Assembly: GCA_958510825.1 (NCBI GenBank)
Contig: OY294046.1
Location: forward strand, 7,886,049-7,950,048
Direction of reading: 5' to 3'
DNA: 64,000 nucleotides
Origin: Brachypterus glaber
Lineage: Eukaryota > Arthropoda > Insecta > Coleoptera > Kateretidae
Each line of letters starts with the position of its first letter. Within the stretch, counting starts at the first letter, position 1. Of this stretch, positions 1-11,275 are shown piece after piece. Made by a program: the position numbers and the translations under genes. Under the pieces are notes generated by a model, which saw only the letters and a list, made by a program, of their open reading frames with translations, was not told the origin of the DNA and did not search any database.

Positions 1-852
1 TTATGTTGGATTTGCTGGTATATGTTTTTTTTTATATTTTCATTGTGTTTTTAAAAAATTAATTACTTGAAAGTAATTACACAAAAAAAAAATATTTATT
101 TTTTATTTTTTAGCCAAAATGCTCCTAAGATAGACGTATATGCGTAATTCGCCTCACAAGTAAGTGATTCGATCATAAAAAAGTAGTTTTATCTATATAA
201 ATTGTTGTTTAACACTTCTTGTAATACCATTTTTGACGTACTTATGCAAAAAGGTACCACCCACTTTCCTAATAATAAAGCACCTTCAATAACAAAAAAA
301 GCCCTTTATAGAAGGCTGGTCATATTGTCCAAAGATTAAGCCAAAAATATTTGTTTTTGCCTCCACTATTTTACCTCATTATTAACCATTTTTCGACAAA
401 ATATGACGTGATATAAAATGTAAAATTACAAACTACAAACTACAAAGATCTCAAACTGAAAACTAAAAAGATCCTGATTCGGTTTTGAAAGATTTTATTA
501 AACTGGATATTCTGTTTAAAAGTTTTACAGACTGACAGACAGAAAGACCTTTTTTTAATCCACTTTCATCCACTTTTTTCACGTTTTCTTGATGTTTAAT
601 GGGTAATTTTTTTTAAGAAGCCTAAAAGAACAATCTGAGTTATTTACTACGTTTACACATTGCGCTTTCTACCGGGATTTGAAAATCCCGACACAGGTCT
701 GTATTTCTTTGTTAAGTTGTTTTAGATAGAGTGCCTTAATGTTTTTTGACAGGAAACGTCACATAGGGTTTTATAGGGTAGTTATAAATCCCGATAGTTG
801 GCGCTTGTGTAAACATGGTGATTCTGAAAATATTACCTACTAGGTTTTACTA
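1..852. other. Non-coding, presumed intron of the collagen gene
   Basis: The stretch is AT-rich with simple runs and carries stops in every frame. At 661-830 there is a mirrored pair of motifs (ccgggatttgaaaatcccg and aaatcccgatagttggcgc) that looks like a degraded inverted-repeat element. A tempting splice-like interval at 114-168 has stops in all frames. Confidence 0.5.
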
Positions 853-1274
853 AAGTTTATTTTTTTAAGGTATAGTTATTTTAAACCTTCCCGCTTGTAA
901 ACAATCTCGAAATTACCATAGCAACGTAAGATACGCATGCGTTGTAAGCGAAATGACTAGGCCCAATGTACACAAGTAAAACGTTGACGTGCAATTAACG
1001 AGGACAAAACAATGGTTTATTCCTCCAAATTATTGGAATAAAAGCGATTTTATAAGCAAATTTTGTTTCTACAGGAATACAAAAGTGTTTTTAGCAACAG
1101 CTTTATCAATTCTCTTTTTTTACATCAAAACATCATAAAAACAAAGTAAGTAAACAAAAATTATAAATTTTGGTTATGTTGACATTCAAAACAAGCTATG
1201 CTTCAGTGTAAATCGGACTTTGTGGAGTATTTAGCGGAAAATTTAAAATAACTATACCTTAAAAAAATAAACTT
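853..1274. mobile_element. MITE with 33-bp terminal inverted repeats
   Basis: The sequence aagtttatttttttaaggta at 853 is the reverse complement of the stretch ending at 1274, and the match extends over about 33 bases. The 420-bp body has no coding capacity. It ends only 65 bp before the first collagen exon. Confidence 0.7.
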
Positions 1275-1339
1275 CAATATAAGCTGATTGTATCTTTTTG
1301 CATAAATACGTCCATTATAATCCAAATAATTAATGACAG

Positions 1340-1384
1340 GGTATACCCGGCTACAATGGTTCTAAAGGAGAGCTAGGAAGACGA
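1340..1384 (+). CDS. MACIT-type collagen, exon a (15 codons)
   Basis: The exon lies between taatgacag and gtaagtc and reads GIPGYNGSKGELGRR in phase 0-0. It is the first exon I can support in the window. Earlier exons, including the membrane anchor, should lie upstream. Confidence 0.85.
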
Positions 1385-1760
1385 GTAAGTCAAGTACATG
1401 TAAAAAAGGATATGGGTTCTTTATTGTATTAGGCTTTCTGTTGCAGTAAGATAGTTTTCACTAGGTACTTAAAAAAAATCAAAAAAGAATATTTAAAAAA
1501 AATCAAAAATATCGTTTTAATTTTTTTTCAAAAATAAAAAAAATTAAGATTTTTTTTTAATATAAAATAATTTTTTCGAAACAATATTAAAAATAAATAA
1601 AAATGTTTAATTCTTTAAATTGCTTAGGTATTGTTCTTCGTTTAACACTGTTAACCTATTTTAATTTCAGCTTTTTAGAGATCTGCAGTAGAAACTAACA
1701 TACGGGTTAAAATACACACTGAAAAAATTAACGTTTATAGAGTAAATTTTTGATTTTCAG

Positions 1761-1866
1761 GGAGACAAAGGAGACAAAGGGGAACGTGGCCTTACGACAA
1801 CACTAACTGGGGAACAATTCCCAACTGGCATTATTGAGGGCCCACCAGGTCCACCGGGCCCCCCAG
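1761..1866 (+). CDS. MACIT-type collagen, exon b with the TTTLTGEQFPTGIIEG interruption
   Basis: A tgattttcag acceptor opens the frame GDKGDKGERG. An 18-residue non-collagenous stretch follows (LTTTLTGEQFPTGIIE), then GPPGPPGPPG, ending in phase 1 at gtaatat. The interruption with FPTGIIEGPPG looks like a conserved spacer between collagenous domains and supports a membrane or network collagen over a fibrillar one. The run of three GPP triplets is the most stable helix stretch seen so far. Confidence 0.92.
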
Positions 1867-2047
1867 GTAATATTTTTATTTATTATAATAATTAATTTGA
1901 AATAAAGTTTTCTATATATTTTTTCCTTTAAGCAACATTTTTTAAATATTGAAAATATAAAAAGCCTTGCTTTTAGAAAAAAAAAATGTTTTTTTTTACT
2001 ATTTTAGTTAAAAATTTAGTCCTCCTCCTCAGCGTGACTACATTTAG

Positions 2048-2230
2048 TAGATTTTTATTTCTACAGGCGTTAAAAACTGCACTTTTTTATTGACAATACT
2101 TTTTTTGACAGTTTAAATTGTTAACTATTATAGTTGACTATACTAGTCAACAATTAAAATTTAAAAAAATATTGTCAACAAAAATAGTGATTTTTTAACG
2201 CCCGTATACGCGTAGAAGTAAAAAATCTAT
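2048..2230. mobile_element. Short foldback element
   Basis: Near-palindrome with arms of about 85 bp around a ttgactatactagtcaa centre. The outer arms contain tagatttttatttctac and its mirrored partner gtagaagtaaaaaatcta. Confidence 0.7.
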
Positions 2231-2299
2231 CTACCAATTTTGGTCACACTGCCCCCCCCCCTCTAAATTATAACGTAAACAATACTATTTAAATTTGTC

Positions 2300-2580
2300 T
2301 TCTAAATAATTAGAAACTTAATTTATTTTTGTGGGCCCATAGGGAAAACAACGTGAAATTTCGTTTTAAACGGCGCCTCACTCTTTAAATTTTATGCTCT
2401 GTGAGTCAAGATTATTAAATTTAAAAAAATCAGCTATATACTTAGAATTTAAATCTAAGCATTATCAAATATATGAAAAAAAAGTTTACTTATTTGCGCG
2501 TTTAAAATTTAAAGTCGATAGCTCAACTCGTTCAAAAGTTAAGACGGGGGTTACTTTTAGATCGCACTGTACCCATAGCT
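2300..2580. repeat. Half-element of the ccgcactgta foldback family
   Basis: The stretch ends in ctcaactcgttcaaaagtta and a gatcgcactgtac tail, which closely resembles the right ends at about 25229 and 62301. Only one arm is recognisable. An open frame crossing it is a by-product. Confidence 0.5.
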
Positions 2581-2733
2581 AAGTTTTTAAACCTATTTAA
2601 ATTTTTTGGCTCGTAAAACATCAAATTTAGAGTGTGTCATATCGTTTTAAAGGAAATTTGACCTTTTTTAATATGGACCTAGGGTCCAATGGACCTAACA
2701 AAAATAAATTAAAGTCTGCATTACTTTAATAAG

Positions 2734-2813
2734 GTGAGAAAGGTGAAGCCGGACCTGTGGGACCGCCTGGATCGCCTGGAGAAAAGGGCGCTAGGGGTAG
2801 ACGCGGCAAGAGG
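2734..2813 (+). CDS. MACIT-type collagen, exon c ending in RRGKR
   Basis: The exon begins in phase 1 after ttaataag, completes the glycine of exon b, and reads GEKGEAGPVGPPGSPGEKG followed by ARGRRGKR. It ends in phase 0 at gtaacg. The last residues are strongly basic and contain R-G-K-R, which fits the furin consensus R-X-K/R-R. Family members are shed by furin, though usually nearer the membrane. Confidence 0.9.
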
Positions 2814-2996
2814 GTAACGTATAATGCAGTCTTGGACTTCTCTTAATCAAAGTTTTATATTCAAATAATTTTAAACAATTCACCAAATGCTAAATACTTA
2901 TGCTTTATTATTTAACACTTGAATATGAAATTTTGGGCCTTCTTGAGTCTTCATTGCGATGTTATGAGAATGTTGGATAATTGTTTTGTTATAATA

Positions 2997-3367
2997 TTGA
3001 AATTGAAATCTTTATTTGTACTACTGCCACCGTAAGATGGATATACATTGTCAGATAAACATAATAAATAAAAACACAAATAGACAAATATACAAATAAA
3101 TAAATAAGTTGACATTAATCTATAGTTATATCTTCTAAGTACTCTTTGACTGTGTTATAACTTTTATTTGCAAGAAACGCTTTTACCCTATATTTAAATA
3201 TATTTGGACTACGAATTTGTCTCAAGTAAAGGGGTAGTTTGTTATACAGGGTGATACCGCTATAGGTTGGAGAGGATCTAAACAATGCAGATTTATGCTT
3301 CGGAATAGTCAAAGTTTCACTGTGTCTCGAGACAACGCCATGCTTTAACTCCGAGTTTTCCTTGGTT
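2997..3367 (-). pseudogene. 3' end of a LINE (non-LTR retrotransposon)
   Basis: On the minus strand an open stretch reads NSELKHGVVSRHSETLTIPK, then HKSALFRSS, YSGITLYNKLPLYLRQI and a lysine-rich end before a stop at 3115-3117. The YxGIxLYNKLP pattern followed by F...KAFL is typical of the C terminus of jockey/CR1-like reverse-transcriptase ORFs in insects. The sequence below 3115 would be the 3' UTR with A-rich, GAAAT-like repeats. It is 5'-truncated and non-functional. Confidence 0.7.
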
Positions 3368-4020
3368 AGAAGCAGTCATATAAGAAATACACTATAAGAG
3401 AAAGTCAAATGATAGAGATAGAAAACTATTGTACCGTCATTAGCGGTTGTTTTTTAAAATTCACTAAATTCACGGTCAACGACAGCCGATAATACAGATA
3501 ACCTACGGAAGTCGGTAATAAAGATTACTATTGCTTTCCCAAATCAATTTTGTAAAAATGGGGAAAAGCTCTGTATTTTTATTTAAAACTTTAAGTTTAT
3601 TCACCAAAGGATAAAACAAATTTTTAAAGTCTAACAAGTGGGTTATCTAACCCGCACATTAATTAAAAATAACAATATATGAATCGAAATTTTAATTAAA
3701 TGTAAAATTTGTTAAACTTTAAAAATATGAAATTTTATCTTTTGCTAAATAAACCTATACTTATAATTAAAAAAAAACACTTTGCTTTGATTTTTATATA
3801 TTTTATTTTAAACGTAAATAGGAAATTAAAACAATTATGTCGTACTTTTAACAGTTAACTTTTTATTATAAATAAATATATATGAGGAGTAAACATTTGC
3901 CTTCATATATAATTGAGTGTCATACACAATATACTGCCTAAGGCCAGAGCACATTTGCAAAGTTTTTATAATTAGTATTCCTACATTTAACAGATAAACA
4001 ATATGAATCAGTTAAACCGA

Positions 4021-4280
4021 TAAGCTTCTCTGGCCAGGGGCTATCCCTAAACAGCTGTTTAAGGCTAGCTCAGTCAAACTGATAAGCTCTTTTCGATAGG
4101 GGCCATCCCTGCCCTAAACATATCAGTAAAAATGGTAAGAAGCTTTTTAGGGCATTTGTCCTAGCCCTAAACAGCTCAGTCAAATCAATAAGTTTTTTTG
4201 TGTAGGGGCTGTCCCTGCCCTAAATAGCTCAGTCAAAATAATAAGAAGCTTTTCAAGACAGGGTTAGTCCCTGCCTTTAG
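4021..4280. repeat. Minisatellite, about four degenerate units of 50-65 bp
   Basis: The core ccctaaacagctcagtcaaa followed by aataagaagctttt and a gggg-ctgtccctg block recurs at about 4045, 4112, 4165 and 4218. Units differ by small indels. Confidence 0.7.
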
Positions 4281-4520
4281 TCATTTTATTTAACTTGGCA
4301 CTATTAATGTTTTTGACCCACACATTAAATAAGTTTGCATCACTAGGAAAACGGTGACGTTTACTTAACTGATCCTTGCAAAACGGTACAATACACATTT
4401 TGTATTACATCACAATAAAAGTTCGGTATAAAAGCACAATAAATTGCAAATCACGAGTAAAATTTCACGAGTAAAATTTCAATTGTTTTGACAGATATAC
4501 TACCCCTCACCCCACTCCCA

Positions 4521-5033
4521 CTAAACAATCAAGTTCATATACAGCTGGCGCCATCGCTCAGTCGTACCTAGAAGCCAAAACACAGGTTCGGGTCCTGAAT
4601 ACTTTTCACGGTCACGTATTTGACTTTCTCTTATAGTGTATTTCTTATATGGAAGCAGTGTTTTAAACATATAGATGCATGGAAGGGTCAATATATTATA
4701 CTTAGTAAATATTGGCTTGCAAGACTGCCTAGATTTTAGACCAAACATTAGCCTAATAATGCGCTTCTGCAAAATAAATGCTCTGTTAATAGTAGAAGCA
4801 TTACCCCACAGAACCACATTATAAGTTAAATGACTAAAAACCAATGCATAGTATATATTAATAAGACCCTGAATGTCCAACATGGACTTCACTCGAGAGA
4901 CAGCGAAAAATGATTTTTTTAATTTTTTACATACTAGATCTATATGACTGCTCCATCTCATATTACTGTCTAGAAGGATTCCTAGGAACTTTGCATTATT
5001 TTTTGGGCTTATAACTAGCGTATTTACAGCAGC
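4521..5033 (-). pseudogene. LINE reverse-transcriptase fragment (jockey/CR1-like)
   Basis: The minus strand reads NAKFLGILLDSNMRWSSHID, LVCKKLKKSFFAVSRVKSML, then IYYALVFSHLTYNVVLWGNA and ILQKRIIRLMFGLKSRQSCK. KFLGxxLDxxxxWxxHI, SxLxYxxxxWG and LQKRxxRxM are the conserved thumb-region motifs of insect non-LTR retrotransposon polymerases. The catalytic fingers and palm are absent, and the frame after KKYTIRESQ leaves the family pattern, so it is a broken 5'- and 3'-truncated copy. It probably belongs to the same family as 2997-3367. Confidence 0.8.
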
Positions 5034-5240
5034 ATTTTAAAACTAGGGTTTATTGCTCATCCTAAAACCTAAAAATTACAATTACGACTTGTATGCCTAA
5101 CAGAAACCCACATTTCGACTTTTTTTTCCGGTTAGCCCAATGACTTTAGATTAAATTCGATATAAGAAAAAAAAAATAACAAGTTACAACTTTTGACACA
5201 GTTAATTGTTCCCCGCAAAGTGGATTAAGAAATCATATTC

Positions 5241-5813
5241 TTGCCCATAAATTTGATATGAGAATTCTCCGTCATCTTGGATTTTGTGTTTTTATCGATT
5301 TGCACGGGTATTCTGCATTTCTCGATAAAAAAGGTAAGCGACAAATTTGTAGATAATTTAATTCTATACCATCTTTATATAGTCAATATTGTTGAAAAAA
5401 AAATATTTTTGCTAATAAAACAACCAAAACCAAAAAAAATATATATTTCATGTGCCAGAGACTTGACCAACGCATTTTTATATTTTCGGGGTAGCAGATT
5501 TTTTTTCTATCCTTAAATACCTTAAATTCAATGTATTTTTAAGGGTAGAAAAAATTGTGACCTGATGGAGTAAATCTGAGGTCAGATTTGGTTTCAGCGA
5601 CCCCGCAGATATAAAAATGAGATGGTAGTCTCTGGCATATGATTTTTTTTTGGTGGCTGTGTTATTAGCAATAATTTTTTTTTCAACAACTATAAAATTG
5701 TAGAGAATTAAATTCTCTACAAATTTGTTACTTACCTTTTTTATCGAGAAATGCAAAATACGCGACAAAAACACAAAATCCAAGATTGCGGACATGTCAA
5801 ATTTACAGGCAAA
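5241..5813. mobile_element. Foldback element, about 570 bp
   Basis: Left-arm motifs (ttggattttgtgtttttatcg, atttctcgataaaaaaggtaa, tgccagagac) recur as reverse complements in the right arm, centred near 5527. The two open frames that overlap it on opposite strands are mirror images of each other and not genes. Confidence 0.75.
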
Positions 5814-5954
5814 AATGTGACAGTTTTTTTTTAATTGGCTAAAGGTACTCGCTTTTAATAGTATTTTCGTAAAAACAATTGCGGAATATTCATTAATAAA
5901 CATTTGATTCTTAAAATATATCGCCTTCTAAATTCTGAAATATCGTATCTGAAA

Positions 5955-6182
5955 AACGCCTCCCATTAAAAAAAAAACACCAAATTAGCAAACTACCAAA
6001 CCAAACCATTATTAACATAAACCAACGCCTCCCATTAAAAAAAAACACCAAACCAGAAAACTACCAAACCAAACCATTATTAACATAAACCAACACCTCC
6101 CATTAAAAAAAAAAAAACACCAAGCCAGCAAACTACCAAACCAAACCATTGTTAACGTAAACCAACGCCCCCATTAAAAAAA
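5955..6182. repeat. Minisatellite, 3.3 units of about 69 bp
   Basis: Units beginning cgcctcccattaaaaa start at about 5957, 6026, 6094 and 6166. Each contains caaactaccaaaccaaacca and ttaacataaaccaac. The units differ mainly in A-run length and a few substitutions. Confidence 0.9.
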
Positions 6183-6189
6183 TCAAACA

Positions 6190-8340
6190 GAAATTCGTGA
6201 GTATTTTAACAATCTTTTGTTATATATTCTAACAAAAAAACTGGATTTTCCGCACCTAATTATATTCAAGACAGTAAGTTTTAGTAATAAAACCAGAAAT
6301 CAGTGCAAAAATATAGTTCATTTTTGTGGACCTGATGCGCACCGTAACCCCACTCAAATTAAACTATTTCCTAAAACTACAACTGCCTAAACGGAAGCCA
6401 CTTTTGACATCCGTCAAAACAAAAATAAGTAAACCAGTGCGCATGTGCTAGATTCTTCTCATTACTGGGGTGAGCTAATCGTTATTTTATAAACTTCCTC
6501 ATTTTTCCACCAGTCTAGAAAAGGTTTCACATTTTCTTAATTGTCCTAGATTACTTTGGCTTTAATTATTGCACTAAAAGTTCAAATAAAATAGAATCCT
6601 CCCAATTAAAAGTTTTTTGGTTTTTAAATTGTTAATCAACTTTAAATTGACAATTTAAATTCAATACGTCCTTAACTACTTTGTACTAATTGATCATAAA
6701 AACTACTTCAATAAATGAAGAGGCAAAAAGTTAATCCTTTCAAGTCGCAGGATTTATACATAGTGTTGTTTATTAGGGGGAAAATAGGACTTTTCAGTTC
6801 AATTTTGTTTCTATAAACTAGATGAAACGTTGCAAGCACCCTGTCAAAACATCGGCACTATTGGGAAAACTATTAGAACAGGGTAGCAAAACATAATTAC
6901 AATTTTACTACCACTCCTCACTGCACAAACTAACTTGTATAATATTTATATTAAACTTTAGCTTTTCTTATATATAATTAAAATTAATAATAACAATATG
7001 TTTTGACTTGGATGCAAGTTGAACTTATTAATTACAATTTTTGATTGATTTTAAAAACAAATTAATGGAAGCTTAAAATTTGTACACTAGAGCCATCTAG
7101 TTTGCAAATTTCAAACTAGGTGTTTTGTTTAATTTTAAATTCTGTATCTTTAAAACATTACTTATATTCTAGCAAAAAACTGCATATAACATTTTTTATA
7201 GGGCTTAAAAAGAGCTTTTATTTCAAATATAATTTTTTGAAAGCGGGTTATAAATATGTGAGATATGCTAAAAAAACCTTTTACTGCTTTAAACGCCAAT
7301 ATCTCCAAAACAATGCGTTTTAGGAAAACGTTGTTTATAACATTTTTTGACCAATTTAAAATTATCTTTTATATAAGTGCTAAATTAACCAAATACAATG
7401 ATAATTGCCTTAATTATAAACAAAAAATGCTAAAAATAAGAGTTTTACCCTATTTTTACCCCCAAAATCTAATCAGCTCTTCGGAATACGATAAGAAACA
7501 ATATGCAAAAAAACGCAAGTCGATATTTCATGTAGAAATGGAGTTAGAGTTTACACCCAGACAGACAGACGGAATTTTTTTTACTGATTTCGACTCAGAA
7601 TGGTCTAAAACGTCGAGAAATGTGAAAAAAACGTGGTCAAAGATTTTCGGCGAAGATTTCAATACATCGGCACTCTTAGTAGCACTAAGTGCCGATGTAA
7701 TTTTCTTAAGTTACGAACGAAATGCTTTAGGTAAAAGTTGCCTGCTTATCCGTAACGCTGAAAATTTTTCATTATAACTTTTAATATAATTTTTTCAGGC
7801 TAAAATATTTTATGGCCACACATGTCAAAAAATGTTTTCTACTTGCTCCAAATTAACAACTAAAAAACATTATTTACAACCTGAACAAAAGTGATGACTA
7901 AAAAAAATCTCATCACCTCTGACTTAAAAACAAAAAAGTATCAGTCAATCTTGTCTTACCGACTCATCCTATTTGCGACTCATCTGCTGAAATGAGTAAT
8001 TTCGTGGGGATGGGACGTGACACTCCCACACACCCTCGGGACGCACCTGGGTTAAAATTTAAATTACTTTAAAATTATTAATATTTTTTCATAAAACAAT
8101 TCATTAAAAATAGAAAAATATCTGTTATAAACAAAACAATTATCCATTCTTCTACTATTTTCACAATAACATTAACTCTGATGGCAATTTCTCTAACCAA
8201 ATTACATCTTAAAAATGCATAGCTTCATATAAAAAAAATGGGAACACGTTTTGATTGTGCATGGTGTAGTATTTGCATTTATTTTAAGTTTAATCCCCGG
8301 TGTATACAGGATGTTTCACTTAAATTTCGAAAACAAATTC
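6190..8340. other. Intron sequence without supported genes
   Basis: AT-rich DNA. It includes a small perfect hairpin at 7664-7696 (catcggcact and its complement) and a gacagacagac run. A 170-codon open frame at 7265-7777 has no recognisable domain and is low-complexity, Phe/Lys-rich. Confidence 0.5.
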
Positions 8341-8486
8341 AAAATATATTTTTTATTCGCTTGTGTTTCAAAGTGAAGGTCCCTTATGGAAAATTGTCAG
8401 ATAACTGACAGAACCGAATTAACACTAATTTTACTTATTATTTTTACCTTTTTTGTTAAAAATATGTTTACAAGCGAATAAAAAAT

Positions 8487-8615
8487 AGCGTATGATACAC
8501 GGACGAGAAATATATCTCGGTCTTACAAGGTTGTGAATCTCGGCTCACGCCTCGATTCACAATCTCCGCATGCAACAGAGAAACATTATTTCTCGTCCTC
8601 GGATCACAATATGCT
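8487..8615. mobile_element. Short hairpin element
   Basis: The stretch from agcgtatgatacacggacga to its mirrored end tcgtcctcggatcacaatat folds on a gtgaatctcggctcacgcctcgattcac centre. A second inverted pair (ttttttattcgcttgtgttt against aagcgaataaaaaat) lies just upstream at 8349-8487. Confidence 0.6.
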
Positions 8616-8696
8616 ATATTCTTAATACTGCTGTCCTTAACTAGAAAGCAGTTACTCTATTTGTTGTATTACAACGTTTTAGAGTCAACTCTGAGG

Positions 8697-9263
8697 TACA
8701 GGGAGGCCCAAAAAAAACCGGACACTTCTTAAACCCTTATAACTTTTTTGCCGTTTGAGCGATCTTTACTTACTTTGAAATAAATAGGCTCAAAACATGT
8801 AAGATTCGGTGTATAATTTAATTTATTTAAATTATTATTATATATTTTAATAAGAAAGCTTTTTCTGAAGGGGTTATTTTAGACCCATGGGGATTAGAGC
8901 AAAATGTAAAAAATGATAACTTTTCGTCTGTATTATGTTAAATGGAAAAATATGAATTAAAAATAAACTACAATTTTAAATTAAAATTTAAACGTACTCA
9001 TCTATTGAAGAAATATCACTGAACATAGTTAGGTCAGAAAGTTTCATATTATACATTTTGCTCTAATCCCCAACGCTTTAAAACAACCCCTTCGGAAAAA
9101 TCTTTATTACTGAACAATATAATAATACAATAAATAAATAAAATTATTTTCCAAATCTTACATGTTTTGAGTATATTCATTTCAAATTTGGTATAAATCG
9201 GTAAAAAGGCAAAAAAGTTATAACGGTTTAAAAAGTGTCCGGTTTTTTTTGAGCCACCCTGTA
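8697..9263. mobile_element. Foldback MITE with mariner-like TACAGGG ends, 567 bp
   Basis: The ends TACAGGGAGGC and GCCACCCTGTA are inverted repeats consistent with a TA target duplication. Both arms contain aaaaaaaccggacacttctta-type sequence and continue inverted for most of the length, centred near 8980. Confidence 0.8.
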
Positions 9264-9323
9264 CTATTTTGACAACGCTGCTATTGACAGATCGAGTTAT
9301 TGCTTTCTAGTTTAGCAATGCAG

Positions 9324-9604
9324 AATAGACCAATTTAGCAGCGGCTATATTTAAAAGTTCACACAAATTTTACGAGATGACACACCTGGCAGGAGGACAA
9401 CGTGTACTATAGAAGTCTATTATTCGGCTTAATTGTATATATGACTGGTACTCTGCGCGTTTTGGCGGTTGGGTACCAGTCATATGTAGAATTGCGGCGA
9501 ATAGTATATTTCTATAGTAGGTACAGGAATTCCGCCTGCCAGTAGTGTCATCTCGTAAAATTTTTGTGAACTTTTAATTATGGCCGGTGCTAAATTGATC
9601 TATT
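9324..9604. mobile_element. MITE with nested hairpin
   Basis: The ends aatagaccaatttagcagcg and its near-perfect complement enclose a second inverted pair (ttacgagatgaca with tgtcatctcgtaa) and a centre with actggtac and gtaccagt. Confidence 0.75.
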
Positions 9605-10082
9605 ACATGAATAAAATGTTAGAAAACTCCCAATGCAGATTTTTAATAAAACTATACTAAATATGTATGTAAAAAGCATAGGATAGGTGTAAAATAGGAC
9701 TATATTTTGGCTTGAGCTACATGTATACACTTTGTGACGCTTTGCAGACTAGGTAGGTATTGCGACGCTTTGAAAAAACTTTTTGATAAACGTAAATGTA
9801 TAATTGATAAAACGCCCAATTTTGAGCTTTTTTCAACAAGTAAAAGATTAAATATCTTCTGGTTTACAAGATATTTGACATTTTGAGCATAAAAAAAATA
9901 AGAATGCAAATATCTCCAAAACCAGTAAGTTTGTCGATTTTAAGGTACACAAAAAAATATTAAAATTAAAAGTTCCTTCTATCCACTGAATACTTTTTTG
10001 AAAATTATCACTCGAATGCGTCACGACGCGCCTAATTTGTTTATAGTACATACAGGGTGATCCATAACTGGCATGCCAAAAT

Positions 10083-10754
10083 TTAAGAGGCGATTCTAGA
10101 TCCAAAAATATAAAAAAAGTTCCTATAAAGGTTGGTCCGGAAATGAGCCCTAAGGGATCTAGGGCCCTTTAAAATTGTAATAAAAATAAGGTTTTTAATT
10201 AATATCTCGGGTACCGTTTAAGCTAGAGCGGCGAGCTTTTGCATGTATACTAGTATTAATAAGGGCAATAAGTTTATGTTAATTTATTTTTTTAATTTAT
10301 CCAGAGGCGTGCCCAGATGGACAAAATATATGAGGCTTAAAACATTTTTGCCCCAAACTTTTCTATGTGTATGTTTTTTGGATTTGTTGTAAAAAATATA
10401 GATTTCTAGAGTAAAAATACATATAAAATATCATATAGTGTAACACTGTAGGAGCAACCGTTATCAAAAAAAAAATGCAATTAAGAGGAAGTAACATTTT
10501 GTGCCACCAAAAACGTTACTTTTTAAAAGGCTATTACTCCTTTAATATTAAATTTAGGTGTTTTGGTGTATAATACTTTTTTGCTCAGTTTTAAATGAAG
10601 AATCACCCTGCAGCATTAAAATTTTATTGGTGCTTTTTTTTGTTCCCCATTCAATACGTCATCTTCGAAGGGCCGTAGCTCCCTTAGGGCTCATTTCCGG
10701 ACCAACCTTTATAGAAACTTTTTTTCATATTTTTGGATGTAGAATCACCTCTTA
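10083..10754. mobile_element. Large foldback, family with the gtagctcccttan box
   Basis: The left arm holds ttaagaggcgattctagatc, then cctataaaggttggtccgga; the right arm holds the complements. The right arm also has gggccgtagctcccttaggg, a box shared with the larger elements at 11862, 22195, 29996 and 39785. Confidence 0.8.
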
Positions 10755-10878
10755 ATCTCTTTTAATCATTTTTTATCATTACCTTTATATCGAAAAAGTT
10801 ACTTTTTGAGATTCTTAACAAAAGTGCAAAATGAATTTTTTATGTCAAAAATATCAAATATCTCGTAAAAGCCAAACC

Positions 10879-11275
10879 AAAGGACTAAAGTCGCTTACTC
10901 GTTACGAAAACTACTATTTCGTAACGAGTAGGCGACTTTAGTCCTTAGTGCACGAGAATAAAGTTTTTTTGACGACGCGAAGCAAAGTGAAAAAACATTC
11001 GAGTGGACTAAGGACTTGTCGCAAACGAGTTGCGAACGGCATTTTTCGTTCGATCTACGGTCTAGACTCTTTAAAAATGTATATTTTAAAGAATTACCTG
11101 TGTTTAATTTTGACATTTCAAAATTTTATAAACGTCAAATGACTTATGTCAAAATGAATGAGTGTGCATAGTTGTCATTTCATTCAAATATGCACTATGT
11201 ACACGTGCGATGGAAAAATATCCAAACGAGGATATATAGTGAACATGCATTTTTCTTTATTTCGTATACACATTT
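10879..11275 (+). repeat. Dispersed repeat, copy 1 (inverted copy at 47865)
   Basis: The element starts with a perfect hairpin (aaggactaaagtcg... against cgactttagtcctt, 10879-10946). It continues through cattcgagtggactaaggac and gaggatatatagtgaacatg. The same series is present in reverse at 47865-48262. Small open frames in both copies are too short and frame-broken to call genes. Confidence 0.75.

Noticed and set aside
114..168. Splice-flanked interval (ttttttag ... gtaagtg) that could be an earlier collagen exon
   Set aside because: All three frames contain a stop and no Gly-X-Y pattern is present.
5277..5903. Two overlapping open frames on opposite strands
   Set aside because: They are mirror products of one foldback element and share the same peptide pieces in both directions.
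7265..7777. 170-codon open frame on the plus strand
   Set aside because: Low-complexity, Phe/Lys-rich, crosses a gacagacagac run and a perfect hairpin, has no recognisable domain and sits in an intron.
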